Source of the DNA: Agrocybe praecox
Lineage: Eukaryota > Basidiomycota > Agaricomycetes > Agaricales > Agrocybaceae
DNA: 64,000 nt
Assembly: GCA_964017145.1 (NCBI GenBank)
Contig: OZ024841.1
Coordinates: forward strand, 1,984,001 to 2,048,000
Direction: 5' to 3'
Each line of letters starts with the position of its first letter. Positions within the stretch are counted from its first letter, which is position 1. The position numbers were made by a program, and so were the translations under genes. This document shows positions 34,601-44,726 of the stretch, one piece after another. The notes below the pieces were generated by a model. The model was not told the origin of the DNA, made no database searches, and saw only the letters and a list, made by a program, of their open reading frames with translations.

Positions 34601-35762
34601 GTCGCAGAAGAGGGGAGAATGGAAAGGAAGAAAGAGTGATGATGTCGCGGATGTCGCGTTATATTTATAACCCAAGTGAACAAGCCACCTGACTCACTGG
34701 AACCTATGACGTGTCTTTGGACTTGTATAGATATTATCTAAATATTATCTTACTAGATATTCCCGCCGAGTCTATTATCATATATGACTGTATTGCAGGC
34801 ACATTTTACATGTACCACATTATTTTATATCAGTAACAACCTACATATTCGAATTTTGAAATCGCCTTGATACCTGAATCTCGGCCTTGATTTCCGTGGC
34901 TATTTCCCCCTCTGAGGGTTGGCCGGTAAACCGGTGTAAAATACCCTTCAACATATTGTCCCGATTTTCGTGGTTTTTTAGACCTGTTGTACTTAGTGTT
35001 TTTACCTTGATATTCCGGCAATAATATGACATGGTTTCCTTTCTATTTTGGATGGTTTTACGTGGTAAAATGCTCTGCTCCATAGGGTACTAAATACTCG
35101 ACGAAATGACCCGCTAAACGCAACTTCTCACCAGGTATTATTTTTACTAGAATTTCACCAGTTTTGAATGGGGTTATAATGTTTCGCCAAACTATGCATA
35201 TTACCCCTGGCGCGTTATCCGAGCTATTTTACTTAGTTTAACTTTCCACTGGTAAATTTATGGTATTAATACCTAGGTGTGCTACAAAATGAACGATTGC
35301 CATTTACGGCCCCGTTAACATGGTATTTTTCTTTTTTAACCCTATTACATAGTATATTTACCCGGGCCCGGGGTTCACAGTGAAATATTAATTGCTTTTC
35401 AAACACACCTTGGAACGATTAAAGCAGATACGAAATTCCCTCATGACTTATGGAGAGTTGTCGAACCTATGGTATACCAGGTGGTAAAGAAGAAGATCCG
35501 CCGGTTGGACTCGACTCATGAAGAAGATTTGGCTTCCTTCAATGGAAACCTGAAGAATTATGTCAGTCGCGTCGAGCACAGACGACTACCCAACCACATG
35601 TACCGCCGATTTCGCCTATACGTTAATCAGTTCAAAGACAATTTCGGTGTAAAAGATCATCGAGATATGCTTCACTTCTCGACCTTCTTTGACTCGCTAT
35701 GGTCCCTCGAGCGGAAGGTTAATAGCCGCCCCATCCTTGAGGCCCCACCTCACAGGCCATAG
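31670..35762 (+). CDS. DUF6535 membrane protein, tandem copy 1, last exon split by a CACTA element
   Basis: Agaricomycete DUF6535 protein of unknown function. Proposed exons are 31670-31732, 31790-32107, 32170-32331, 32389-33643, 33698-33716 and 35381-35762. Together they total 2199 nt, an intact 732-codon frame. The core reads KEEDQAMCAIWKEEIDKL, LFAATVVAFLIVSYQLLQP (helix), FLSMTLSLSTVLIGTICLQWIREYQRETRLGPKQAFAVRQMRY, LLSLFLQAALLLFFWGLIEFL and GVVALFMVATIVMPAF. A soluble half follows (WNWVSIDNQWQRSRM, GLAWLGKNFSNDREAM). The C-terminal exon resumes beyond the element with KFPHDLWRVVEPMVYQ, matching FPEALWRVVKHVV of copy 2. Without splicing at the element ends the frame stops at the TGA 33718-33720. 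Exon 1 is less certain than the rest. Confidence 0.65.
33710..33712 (+). repeat. 3-bp target site duplication (AAA), left
   Basis: AAA immediately before the left terminal repeat; the same triplet follows the right end at 35383-35385. A 3-bp duplication is the CACTA superfamily rule. AAA alone is weak, but deleting one copy plus the element restores the frame homologous to copy 2. Confidence 0.6.
34215..34556 (-). CDS. small two-exon ORF inside the CACTA element
   Basis: ATG at 34554-34556, exon 34488-34556 (23 codons, MVNPQSQSQKQGANRSNSTN...), donor GTACGT, acceptor TTTAG, exon 34215-34421. Together they give 91 residues rich in Gln, Ser and Pro (FYAPSQQNQVSLTSQSHQLPPPGTW) ending at the stop 34215. 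A TATAAATA box lies 106 bp upstream. A further GTAAGT near the stop suggests more exons are possible. No domain recognised. It may be a remnant of an element-encoded or captured gene. Confidence 0.3.
34662..34669 (-). promoter_or_regulatory. TATA box of the element's internal ORF
   Basis: TATAAATA on the - strand, 106 bp before the ATG at 34556. Spacing fits a fungal core promoter. Confidence 0.3.
35383..35385 (+). repeat. 3-bp target site duplication (AAA), right
   Basis: Triplet directly after the right CACTG end of the element, equal to 33710-33712. Confidence 0.6.
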
Positions 35763-36641
35763 CTCCAGATCACTCCGATTTCCCGTGCGTCCATCGATAA
35801 TTCCAGTCAAATTCCAGTCCTAGTAGTGCCCAAAGGCCGAGTCGAGTACAATTTGGGGCCTGGGCAATGTTGAATGTTGAATGGGCAATGGGAGGGTTCG
35901 CAATATTTAATCACGTGTATGTAAGTATAAGCGCGTCGCATCACGCGCACTGCGCCTTGGAGCTAATAGGAATATTTGAGGAATAATGATCAAGATAAGA
36001 TCAAAACCGGATGAAGCTCTATTGGAATTTGCATTGACTAAATTCTATCAATAAACTTGATATAAGTTTACGCAGTGTCTTATCGGTCCAAGTAGACCTA
36101 GCTGTCTACTTGTGGGAAGACTCGCATACAGGTAATGAAAGTATTATGACAGGTTCTGAATACCCGAGATACCGCCGCGTCAATGAGCACTACTTAAGCT
36201 GGTACTCCTTCATGCTCAAGTACCCTTACACTGAGGAGTACAGTGCGTCTGGGGCTTAGTATATATTCTATACTTTATTAACGGTAAGTGTGAGACAAGT
36301 CGTTTTCTTGCATGAAGTGGTAACGTGCGGCAAAAAATGAAGTGGCATTTTATCTTATTGAATCGTAAGAGTACAGCTCTCTGCGCTTCAGCATAGCTTA
36401 TTGCAAGGCTCTCCCTATTTTTCCATCAGAAGATGATCAAACAAAACCTATGACGGTCGCAAGTTCTTCTTTTAATTGTTGACCTGTCATATCGTATTAG
36501 AGCCGCATAGCCTGATATATCTAGGTCATTATAAAACGTACTTGAGAGTTTACCAGCATGAGTCAATAATATAAATAAGCGCCCTCGTCTATTGTCCTCA
36601 AGGCACTCACACCACATTTCGGAAGACTTTCTTCCGTTATA
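35763..36641. other. intergenic between the two DUF6535 genes
   Basis: About 880 bp, AT-rich, promoter of copy 2. No gene or repeat supported. Confidence 0.4.
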
Positions 36642-38958
36642 ATGCAACCAGAGTTCGAAAGCTTTTCTCTTGATAATTTGAACAATGTGGTAAGCTATGT
36701 ATAGCCTTACCAAATGCCAACACATTCACGTATCCATTTTTTCTGTCTTTCAGCTGCCTAATCAGGGATCAAGAAACCCTCAGCATTCACAAACACATCA
36801 ACCCTCTCCAAACTTGCTCCTGCCTCCTTCCAGAGGTGTAGCCCGCCCGTCTTCGTCTGCAGGGTCTTCTGTTGGGTCCTACTCACCAATAACACCTTTT
36901 TCCGAGCCAGAGGGGTATTTCCAGGGCAGTTCGGATGGTCATACAACACTTGAATCTGAGGGAGAAGACATCACGGACTCCTTAAAGCCTATACAGTTTA
37001 CTATCCCCCCTGAAGATGACGTCGCAAGTATATTATCAAGCAGACTTCAGGTAAATTTGGTTTGTTGCACATTGTAATCTATGATATAGAATTTTTTTTA
37101 AAAATCTTATAGGAACATTGCCGACGACAATCAAATTGGGAACCCGAAGATGAGCCCCGTTACCCTATCAGTCGTGAAGCAGAAATCTTGGGGAAGAAAG
37201 GGCCCTGGGACGTGGTATGCGAGCGACGGAGAAAAGACGATCAAGTAAAATGCGCGATTTGGAAAGAGGAGATTGACAAGCTCCTGGTAGTTGTATGTAT
37301 CAGTATAACTGGTCTGTTTCCAAGTATGAGGATCCTTTAACTTACTTTTTTATTTGTTTCCTCAATCAGGCAGGTCTTTTCGCGGCCACTGTAGTGGCAT
37401 TCATAATCGTGTCTTATCAACTACTTCTACCCACCCCAGAAGCTGTGATGAAGTCGATTCATGACATGGCCGTCTCGTTGGCCACAGAATATTTCCTGAA
37501 CGGCACCTGCGGAATCAAAACCGATGTTCCTCTTTCTTCTTCCCCAAACCCATTTCAACCTTCGGCCTCCGTTATAAGAATGAACACCACCTGGTTTTTG
37601 AGCATGACGCTGGCAATTGGCACAGTATTTATCGGCACTATATGTCTCCAGTGGATCAGGGAATACCAGCGCGATACTCGACTAGGACCTAAACAGGCTT
37701 TCGCGGTTGGACAAATGCGCCACGATGGATTCGAAGCATGGAAAATCCCTTTAATCTGTTCCTTATTATCCCTTTCCCTTCAGGCGTCCCTCCTTCTGTT
37801 TTTCTGGGGCTTGCTAGAGTTTCTGTGGACTCTCAATACGGCGGTTACGTTGATCATATCCGTCATTATTGCCATGGTGGTATTCTTCATGCTTGGCACC
37901 ATCGTCGCTCCAGCAATGCAATGCCTAGTAATCGATAGCGACAACCTGCACAAATACGAGCAGTGCGCTTTCAAATCTCCTCAAGCGCGTCTGTTCTCTG
38001 TCGCTGCTTTTACCGTTGCCATCTATGTCATTCGATTCCTGCGGTGGTTATTGTCGAAAGACAACAGTTACATGAAGAGCAAGGAGACGTTTTTGAAGGT
38101 TATGTTGACCGCAAAAGGATGGGATTGGGTTTCGTTCGATAATCACTGGCAACGTTACAGGATTCCAAAGGATGGTGATGGGCGCGTCGATAGCCACTAC
38201 GTCCCTCGCGCAGTTGCTTGGGTAGGGAAGAACTTCGTGCACGATCGGGAGGCAATATTTGCACTGTATCATCTGCTTCGCACTGCAGACCCATCGGATG
38301 CGACGGAAATAATGCGATTGATTCAAGAGGAATCTGATTCCATCCCAAATCCCGATGTTTCTTCAACGCTGGATGTACCATCCGACTTTCACGCCGCGTG
38401 TTTTTTGCAAATAATGGTGGCGAAAAATCCGGAACTGCACGACGCAGTATTACTCCAACGAATCAAGCTTTTTATCCGCATCATCGACCACCACCGTTAT
38501 CAACGATATAGCCCAAGTAATTGGGAGTCGCTGAGCCCGTTCAGCAAGGCACGCGATTATGACATGGTAGAAGACAGTATGTTTTCTCTACCATTTTGTG
38601 GTGAATAAGATACTGATTAGGATATCTAGAATTAGCAGTTCGATTTATAACGGCATTCATCGAATTCCTCAAAGAGAATATTTTCCCAGAAGCTCTTTGG
38701 AGAGTCGTCAAGCACGTAGTCCCCCGACTCACTAATCAGGCGAAGGATCATAGGTCGGGTCATCTGGCCCAAGAAATGGTGCGACTAAGCGAGGAGCTGA
38801 ATAGGTTTTTGAGGCACAATCGATACCAGAGTTTGAGCGATTACATTGGGGGTGTCTTTCGTCACGAGGAGAGTAGGAACTGCCAGGAGTTTTCAGAGGC
38901 TTTGAACTCTTTGAACGGGGGGATGAGTCGCGGAGAACAAGTGTCAATCATAGAATAG
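36642..38958 (+). CDS. DUF6535 membrane protein, tandem copy 2 (intact)
   Basis: Exons 36642-36689, 36754-37050, 37113-37292, 37370-38576 and 38630-38958 total 2061 nt, an intact 686-residue frame. The N terminus (MQPEFESFSLDNLNNVLPNQ) is disordered and Ser/Pro-rich. The DUF6535 block follows: CAIWKEEIDKLLVVAGLFAATVVAFIIVSYQLL, FLSMTLAIGTVFIGTICLQWIREYQRDTRLGPKQAFAVGQM, LLSLSLQASLLLFFWGLLEFLWTLNTAVTLIISVII and MVVFFMLGTIVAPAM. A soluble half includes WDWVSFDNHWQRYR and AVAWVGKNFVHDREAIFALYHLL. The last exon (LAVRFITAFIEFLKENIFPEALWRVVK) corresponds to the exon split in copy 1. Function unknown; the family is expanded in mushroom-forming fungi. Confidence 0.88.
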
Positions 38959-41255
38959 TTGAGATGTATAGATTTTAAACCTAAATGTACTGAATAATAT
39001 TAGTAAATAGAACAGTTTAGGACTGTATTAAAACACGGACTGATGTTCGAACCACTGGCGTAGGTGTTTGATGTGCCAGGAAGGTCGCGTACACGATTTC
39101 CTGCCTGATGAACAGGCAGCAGGTGATTCGCAATGCAGGTGATCATCAGGGAAATCAGATACATGTGCCATGGCAAGATTCTCTATGTTTGAGACAGGAG
39201 CCAGGCAGATACAACGATGACTGTAAAGAGCAATCAAGTTTGTGATGTAGATGGTGGAGAACGCAATTGTCAGTGGGGTTCACGACTGTCGTTGTTGTTG
39301 TGTGATGCATGAAGCTGAAGATGTATTGTATGTGGTATGATTAGAACTCGTTGAACTTGGGAAGTGGGATCGGGCACTGACCTGTTGGACCGTGCAGTCA
39401 TTGCATTATATGGAGGAGCATACGTATCATTGGAGCGAAACACCCCTCTTCACCGACATCGTTCTTGGATATATATTGCGTCTGTATCATTGTTGCAACT
39501 TGTCCTATCAGACCTCGAGAGAAACCAATCATGATCCAAGCACCAGGTCGCGAATTCGCCATTTTAACCGTTGGTTGTTGCTCATGAGTTGTTCAATGCG
39601 TTTACAAGCATGCGAGTTTCGTGACTCGTCCGTCGGCCAACCCAAGCTCCTAGTAACGTCGAGATACTAACGCAAACACCAGCAAGACATGGTTAAAATA
39701 TTCTGGCAAATTCTTGTAGCCAGAGATCACAGAGCAGCTGTGTTTGGTGTGGCGTATGTATGATGGTTGTGAACAAGGGGAGATTGAGTCCAGGTCATAC
39801 CCGGAGCGGACGCTGTGCCGCAGTGTGCGAATACTTACGTTGGAAATATTTTCTCACGTCCAACCCAGGTCATTTAGACGCGTAGGAATGACCTTCCAAG
39901 TTTAAGTACTGAGGTATGCGCACTCAATAACATCAGCGAAGATTTATTCGAAATTCACTTTTGTTACTTGAACGTTTGAACTTCCGGAAAGTCGAAAATA
40001 CGTACACGTTTTGCCGAAAGAACAAAAAGATCAGACGAGGTGGTATCTCACCCCGGAGCGTTTGGATGAGTACATGGTAACTTGTAAGTTCGAAAACGTC
40101 GCTCGTATTCCAACATTTTGCGCAAGGAATTTCTGTATTGCTCATCACTCGCTGGACTGCAGAAGTAACTCGAACCTCTGACTCGTCGAGCTCACAAAAA
40201 AAAAACTCTAGATTCGAATTTAAATTCAACGAGAAATTTGATTGGCCGAGGACTTGCTGCCAAGGATGGTATTATCGACCTCGTCCACTTGCAAACGACC
40301 GCCGGCACGTCATATAAGGTAGACCGGCTGCACGACATATGATTAAATTGATTGCTCAGAATATCAAAAAAGGACACCCTGGGACACCATTTTAGTCTCT
40401 TTTCGCACATAAGTAAGTAAGCGCCGCTGGTACGCGCAATCAATGGGATTAGTTATTGAGTTAGATTTAAATGTACAGACCTAACACAGCGGTTATTCAG
40501 CCGCAGCCGTATACTTCGTAAGCGGCGGCGGGTCAATCCTTCCCCCTCTCGAATCGATGTCTTGGTAGTGCAGCATGCTTGGGCCGGTCTGTACGAAAGA
40601 GAACTTACGAAGAGACGCGATAGGATTCGGCATACTCGGACATACCGCTGTACACCACTTATGCATGTATGTGGGTGGTGCACCGGTGCCGGTGAGTAGG
40701 AGCCACTACCCGTTCCTAGATTGAGTTGCAAATAAAATCTATTGAGATATGTATCAATCAGACTTCCGTAAACATTTGTGCAGAAATAAGCAGAGATAAA
40801 CAAAGATACCCGAGGATGAAGGAACAGCATGTTCCGTTTGATGTTCAACGTCTATACCCTCACCGTCGCTAACGGAGCCAAGGAATAACAGACGGATACG
40901 GGCGACCTGTTGGCGCCTATATTTTAACACATGACGCGAATTCTTGGAGAGAACGAGACCGGGGCCGACATGAAATATGTATGAGGAAGGGAGTGTAGAC
41001 ATGAGGTGGGAGAATGAGACTACGGAGGGCCTCGTGCATAAAAAGTGACAGAGCACGCTGCACCGGCAAGGCCGCTGTTTTGTTTGAGGTTTGCGTGCGC
41101 AGAGTACCGCCAAGTGTTGGAAATGAGAAAGGCCATAAATGGCAGTCAAGAAAAGGACAAATCGGTTATTACGATGACGATCATATTTAGTTTGCCGAGC
41201 CGAGAAACCGAATACAAGTCCTGATTCTCCTCCTCCTCTGCTCTCCCATGCAATC
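38959..41255. other. 2.3-kb gene-poor stretch
   Basis: No frame with convincing length, start and splice pattern on either strand. The longest (- strand, about 40754-41299) overlaps the next gene's start and looks incidental. Could contain untranslated RNA or decayed sequence. No tRNA or terminal repeat recognised. Confidence 0.4.
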
Positions 41256-44200
41256 ATGCTTTCCTCAATCGCCTCTTTCCTCCCCTCTGCTCTCAACATT
41301 GGTCACAACAACCACGACCTCCCTAGACCTGCCATAAACCCTGAAACAGACGACGAGGACGAGGATCCAGAGGGAACCGGCCCTCGTGATGTACCGCCGC
41401 AGGAGCCTGACGATCCCGAGACCCAGCGTCTGCCCAGAGTAAAAGACAAGGAGAAGGAAAAAGACGCAAAATTGGCTAATGAGGTCGGTCAATCTCTCTT
41501 TTCTTCTTCGCGGTAACTAGGCGCGCCAGGCAGGCAGCAGGTAATTATCGTTGAGCAACATAGGATGTTCTCGGTTCGTTCTCTCCATGGTAGACGTATG
41601 GCCCGACTTTTGTCTTTTCTTACAAGGCCGACCACCCTAAAGTGAGTCGATGAAAATATCGACTCACTTTGTTGATCAGAAGAGCGGGTATTATTTAAAT
41701 TTTGTATTTCTTTCAGGGAAATCATACGTTACTCCAGGGTCTTTTTTGCTGGCATTCTGCCGAGGAAGTGTCAGGATACCCTGCGATACACTTCGTATTG
41801 CGGTCTCCTCTTTCGTACACCTGCCTGCCTGCGTACAAAAATGCCTCGTTTTCCTTTCATGCCGGGCGCCTTTTCTTCATACATGCATAACGCGCTGACA
41901 TCTATCTCGTAGACCTTCATTTTTGTGCGGCCACCACCATCAAAGACTAACCATCCGCTAAACCTTCAAGTCCAACTTGTACCACCGAATGCAAAGCCCC
42001 CTACTGGAGTGGTTCCAAGCGGCGCAGGTTCTACAGCGACTACGCCAACGTCAGCCCGCTCCAATACAAGCACCAGCAGCGACGGCGCATCACTCGCCCG
42101 CACCACATCTAACCGCTCAACCGCTTCTTCCATAAATTACAACAACTCTACCGCTTCCTTCTCCTCCGTTGCTTCCTCCAGTGCATCATCCACTACGCGA
42201 CGTGCCATTATCCCCTTATACAATCTGCAAGCGCACAATGTGATGACCAACGTCATCGTTGATGCAGGCACGGATGCAAAAATCGCCAAGTTCCAGAAAA
42301 GAGGAATTGAGTTGATCGATCTCGCACTGCTAGAACCAGTGGAGGTCTGGGGGGAGAAAGATAAGCATGGGGAGAGAATAGCTAGGAGGGATAGCATGCG
42401 CATCAGTGTAGATGAAATGGGAGCAATGGTGGCACCTATTCTTCCAGTAAATGCGAGTGTGAAAGGCAGTGTAATGTCTTCCAGGGGTGCCACTTTTAAT
42501 TTACCTGGACGCTCTTCAAGGCCAGCAACGCCCTCCGCTGCATCTTCTTCCACGTCCCTGCATTCACAGTCTCGACGCAACTCATCCATTCTAACATCTG
42601 TCGCCAATAATGGAGGGAATGTCAATCACGACGATCCATACCCCATTTCTATGCCCGTGCCTATATCCATGCCCGTACCTCACCCCGCCCCTGCACCACA
42701 ACCACAACCCAAACGCACTCTCTTTAATAAGCTTTTCAACAAGAAAGCATCAGGAGAGAAGACGAGCAGCCCACTTGAATCTGGCTCCCCTACGCCCACC
42801 CAAAGCACAGTAGGTCAGACGCCATCATCGCCACCATTTGGCTCTTTTTCGTTACATCCTGCACCCATGACCAACAAACTATTAAATTCAATCTCTGGAA
42901 ATGATAAACGCGGAAGGCCACCAGCTCTTAATACATTGTCTCCTATTTCCCCAGCGTCACCTTCGTCTCAACAGACCACACCCACTGCTCCGCCAACACC
43001 CAGGCAAGCCGAACCTTATTCACCTACGCCAACTGTTGCTCCTTCGGCAAAAGACAAGGAGAGGGAGAAGAAAAGCCATGGCCGTAACCTTAGTTTGACG
43101 TCAGCGATCACGACGCCGTTTAAGACTACGCTGAAGAATAATCGCGATAGATTGTCAGCCGTGATTAGCAACACTGTTGGTTCGAGCTCGTCATCTATGG
43201 ATCTGAGAAGCGAAGCGCAGGCGCAGGCTGCTGCCGCCAATGCATCTACGAGTGGAGCGAACTTGATGGTGCCCGGCACACAGCGTTCCGAGAGGGAGAT
43301 CCAGCAGCAGCAGCAAAGAACAAGGGATGCATCTCCTAGCGGAAGTGGGTTGAGAAACAGTGGTAATATTACGATGCCCCAGCCGAGGACGAGTGGCAGT
43401 CATAGCCAATTGAGCTTGAACGCTGCGATGATGGCTGATCATGAACGTGAACAAAGCAATGGTCAGTATCAGCAACAACCGCAGCCATTTTACCCACTCG
43501 TACCTACCCAATCCCAAGTACGGGATGATCTTGTCCACCAAAAACAGCAACAGCTCCAATTACGACCGCCGGTGCTTGGGATACAGCCTACGTTTGTCTC
43601 TTCTTCTGGACCGACGCCACATATACCTCCTGCTGTTGCATCACCCTTGGTGGCTGCTCTGAGTCCGCGCATGTCCTCTGAGGTTCCGGAAAATCTGCTG
43701 CAAGGACAACGAGCTCTGATGTACGTCTGGCTCGTCAGAAGGTGGCTTAAGCGCCAGCCGTCGGCGTTTGCTGGTGGACATTCGAATGAGTCTGGGTTGT
43801 TTTCTGGTTTGGGTGTGTCGAGGGCGGGGAAGAGTGGTGGGGCTGGTTCACATAGTCAGGAAAATTCATCGTCGAATGGGCTGGCGTATGGTGGTGTTGA
43901 AGTGCGGTTTGAGTGGAAGAGGGCGAAAGGCAAGGATTCGAGCAAGGGATCGAAAGGGAAGAAGAGCAAGAGTAGGAGGGGGCGTACGATGACGACAACT
44001 GATACGGCGGGCAGCGATGGTGAGATTGAGAGAGAGCGCAGCGTACAGAGGAACAGGACGAGAGAGAGGGATAGCAGTGTGAACGACCCGAAGGAGAGGG
44101 TGAGGTCAGAGGAGAAGAAAAAGAAGAGGATGAGCACAGGGAGCTTTAGTACCACTACTGCGTCGACGGAAGAGGGCACTGGCAAGACGGAGTCTCCTGA

Positions 44201-44726
44201 AGATGATGGCGAGGAGAGTGATCCAGAAGACTCGGAGACCCCGTGGGTGTGTACCCTCAAAATTAGGCGCGCGGCTCCGCCTGGTGGTATGGCCATGCCT
44301 ATACCCATGTACCAGAGCGATCTGCTCAGTCCAGGCAGTGCGAGCAAACAATCGTACTTGGCCCCGGTGGTACCCACGCAAGTCCTCCGAGTGAAAGTGG
44401 GCACGTTGTCCCCGACGCCGCACCATCCAAAGGTCGTCGCCATGCTCAAGGTGCCATTCCCTCTACCAGACGTGGAGGTGGAGAGGATGGGGATCGTGAA
44501 GCGAAAAGCGTTCCCTGTTCCTGGCCAGCAGCAGCAATCAGGGGTTGAGGATCAGGATAGGGGCGATGATGTCCCGGAGAGAGAACCTTATCACGGGCTG
44601 ACTCTCACGGCTGAGGAGATCAAGGATATGGTTTGCAGTACTGGGCTGTGGTTGGTTGTCCGTGAGGGATTCGGAGGGGTCGGCAAGGTTAGCAGGAAGG
44701 GCGATGGTTGGCGTATACGGGCTTAA
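41256..44726 (+). CDS. Ser/Pro/Gln-rich low-complexity protein of unknown function
   Basis: Not recognised by family. The first exon from the ATG at 41256 is acidic (PETDDEDEDPEGTGPRD...DAKLANE). A long intron of about 430 nt then joins TFIFVRPPPSKTNHPLNLQVQLVPP, and one huge exon runs from about 41914 to the stop at 44726. Ordered islands are RRAIIPLYNLQAHNVMTNVIVDAGTDAKIAKFQKRGIELIDLALLEPVEVWG near the N terminus, ENLLQGQRALMYVWLVRRWLKR in the middle, and a C-terminal domain (WVCTLKIRRA, LRVKVGTLSPTPHHPKVVAMLKVPFPLPDVEV, LTAEEIKDMVCSTGLWLVVREGFGG). Between them lie Ser, Pro, Gln and Lys/Arg-Glu tracts, likely disordered. The donor GTCGGT of intron 1 is weak, so the first intron may contain another exon. 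A regulatory or scaffold role is only a guess. Confidence 0.72.

Larger units (their letters stand above)
33713..35382. mobile_element. CACTA (En/Spm-type) DNA transposon, 1670 bp, probably non-autonomous
   Basis: Left end CACTGTGAGCCC and reverse-complemented right end CACTGTGAACCC match at 11 of 12 positions; both begin with CACTG, as CACTA elements do. It is flanked by an AAA duplication. Both ends carry many short degenerate motifs of the ACCGG(A/T)TA, ACCAGGTA and GGTAAA type in both orientations (about 33740-34060 and 34915-35280), like the subterminal transposase-binding repeats of CACTA elements. No transposase-sized ORF fits in 1.67 kb, so it should depend on a full-length relative. 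It sits inside the last coding exon of a DUF6535 gene. Its ends provide a splice donor (33717, GTGAGC) and acceptor (TTCACAG ending at 35380). Confidence 0.8.

Noticed and set aside
39028..39670. tRNA-like TTCGAAC motif and short frames in the 39-kb region
   Set aside because: No acceptor or anticodon stem can be formed around it, and the frames have no support.
40754..41299. 181-codon open frame on the - strand
   Set aside because: It overlaps the start of the + strand gene at 41256, has low-quality composition and no motif. Most likely an incidental frame in promoter sequence.
43747..44449. Long open frame opposite the low-complexity protein gene
   Set aside because: Ser/Leu-rich shadow produced by the repetitive, G-rich coding strand; no start context or domain.
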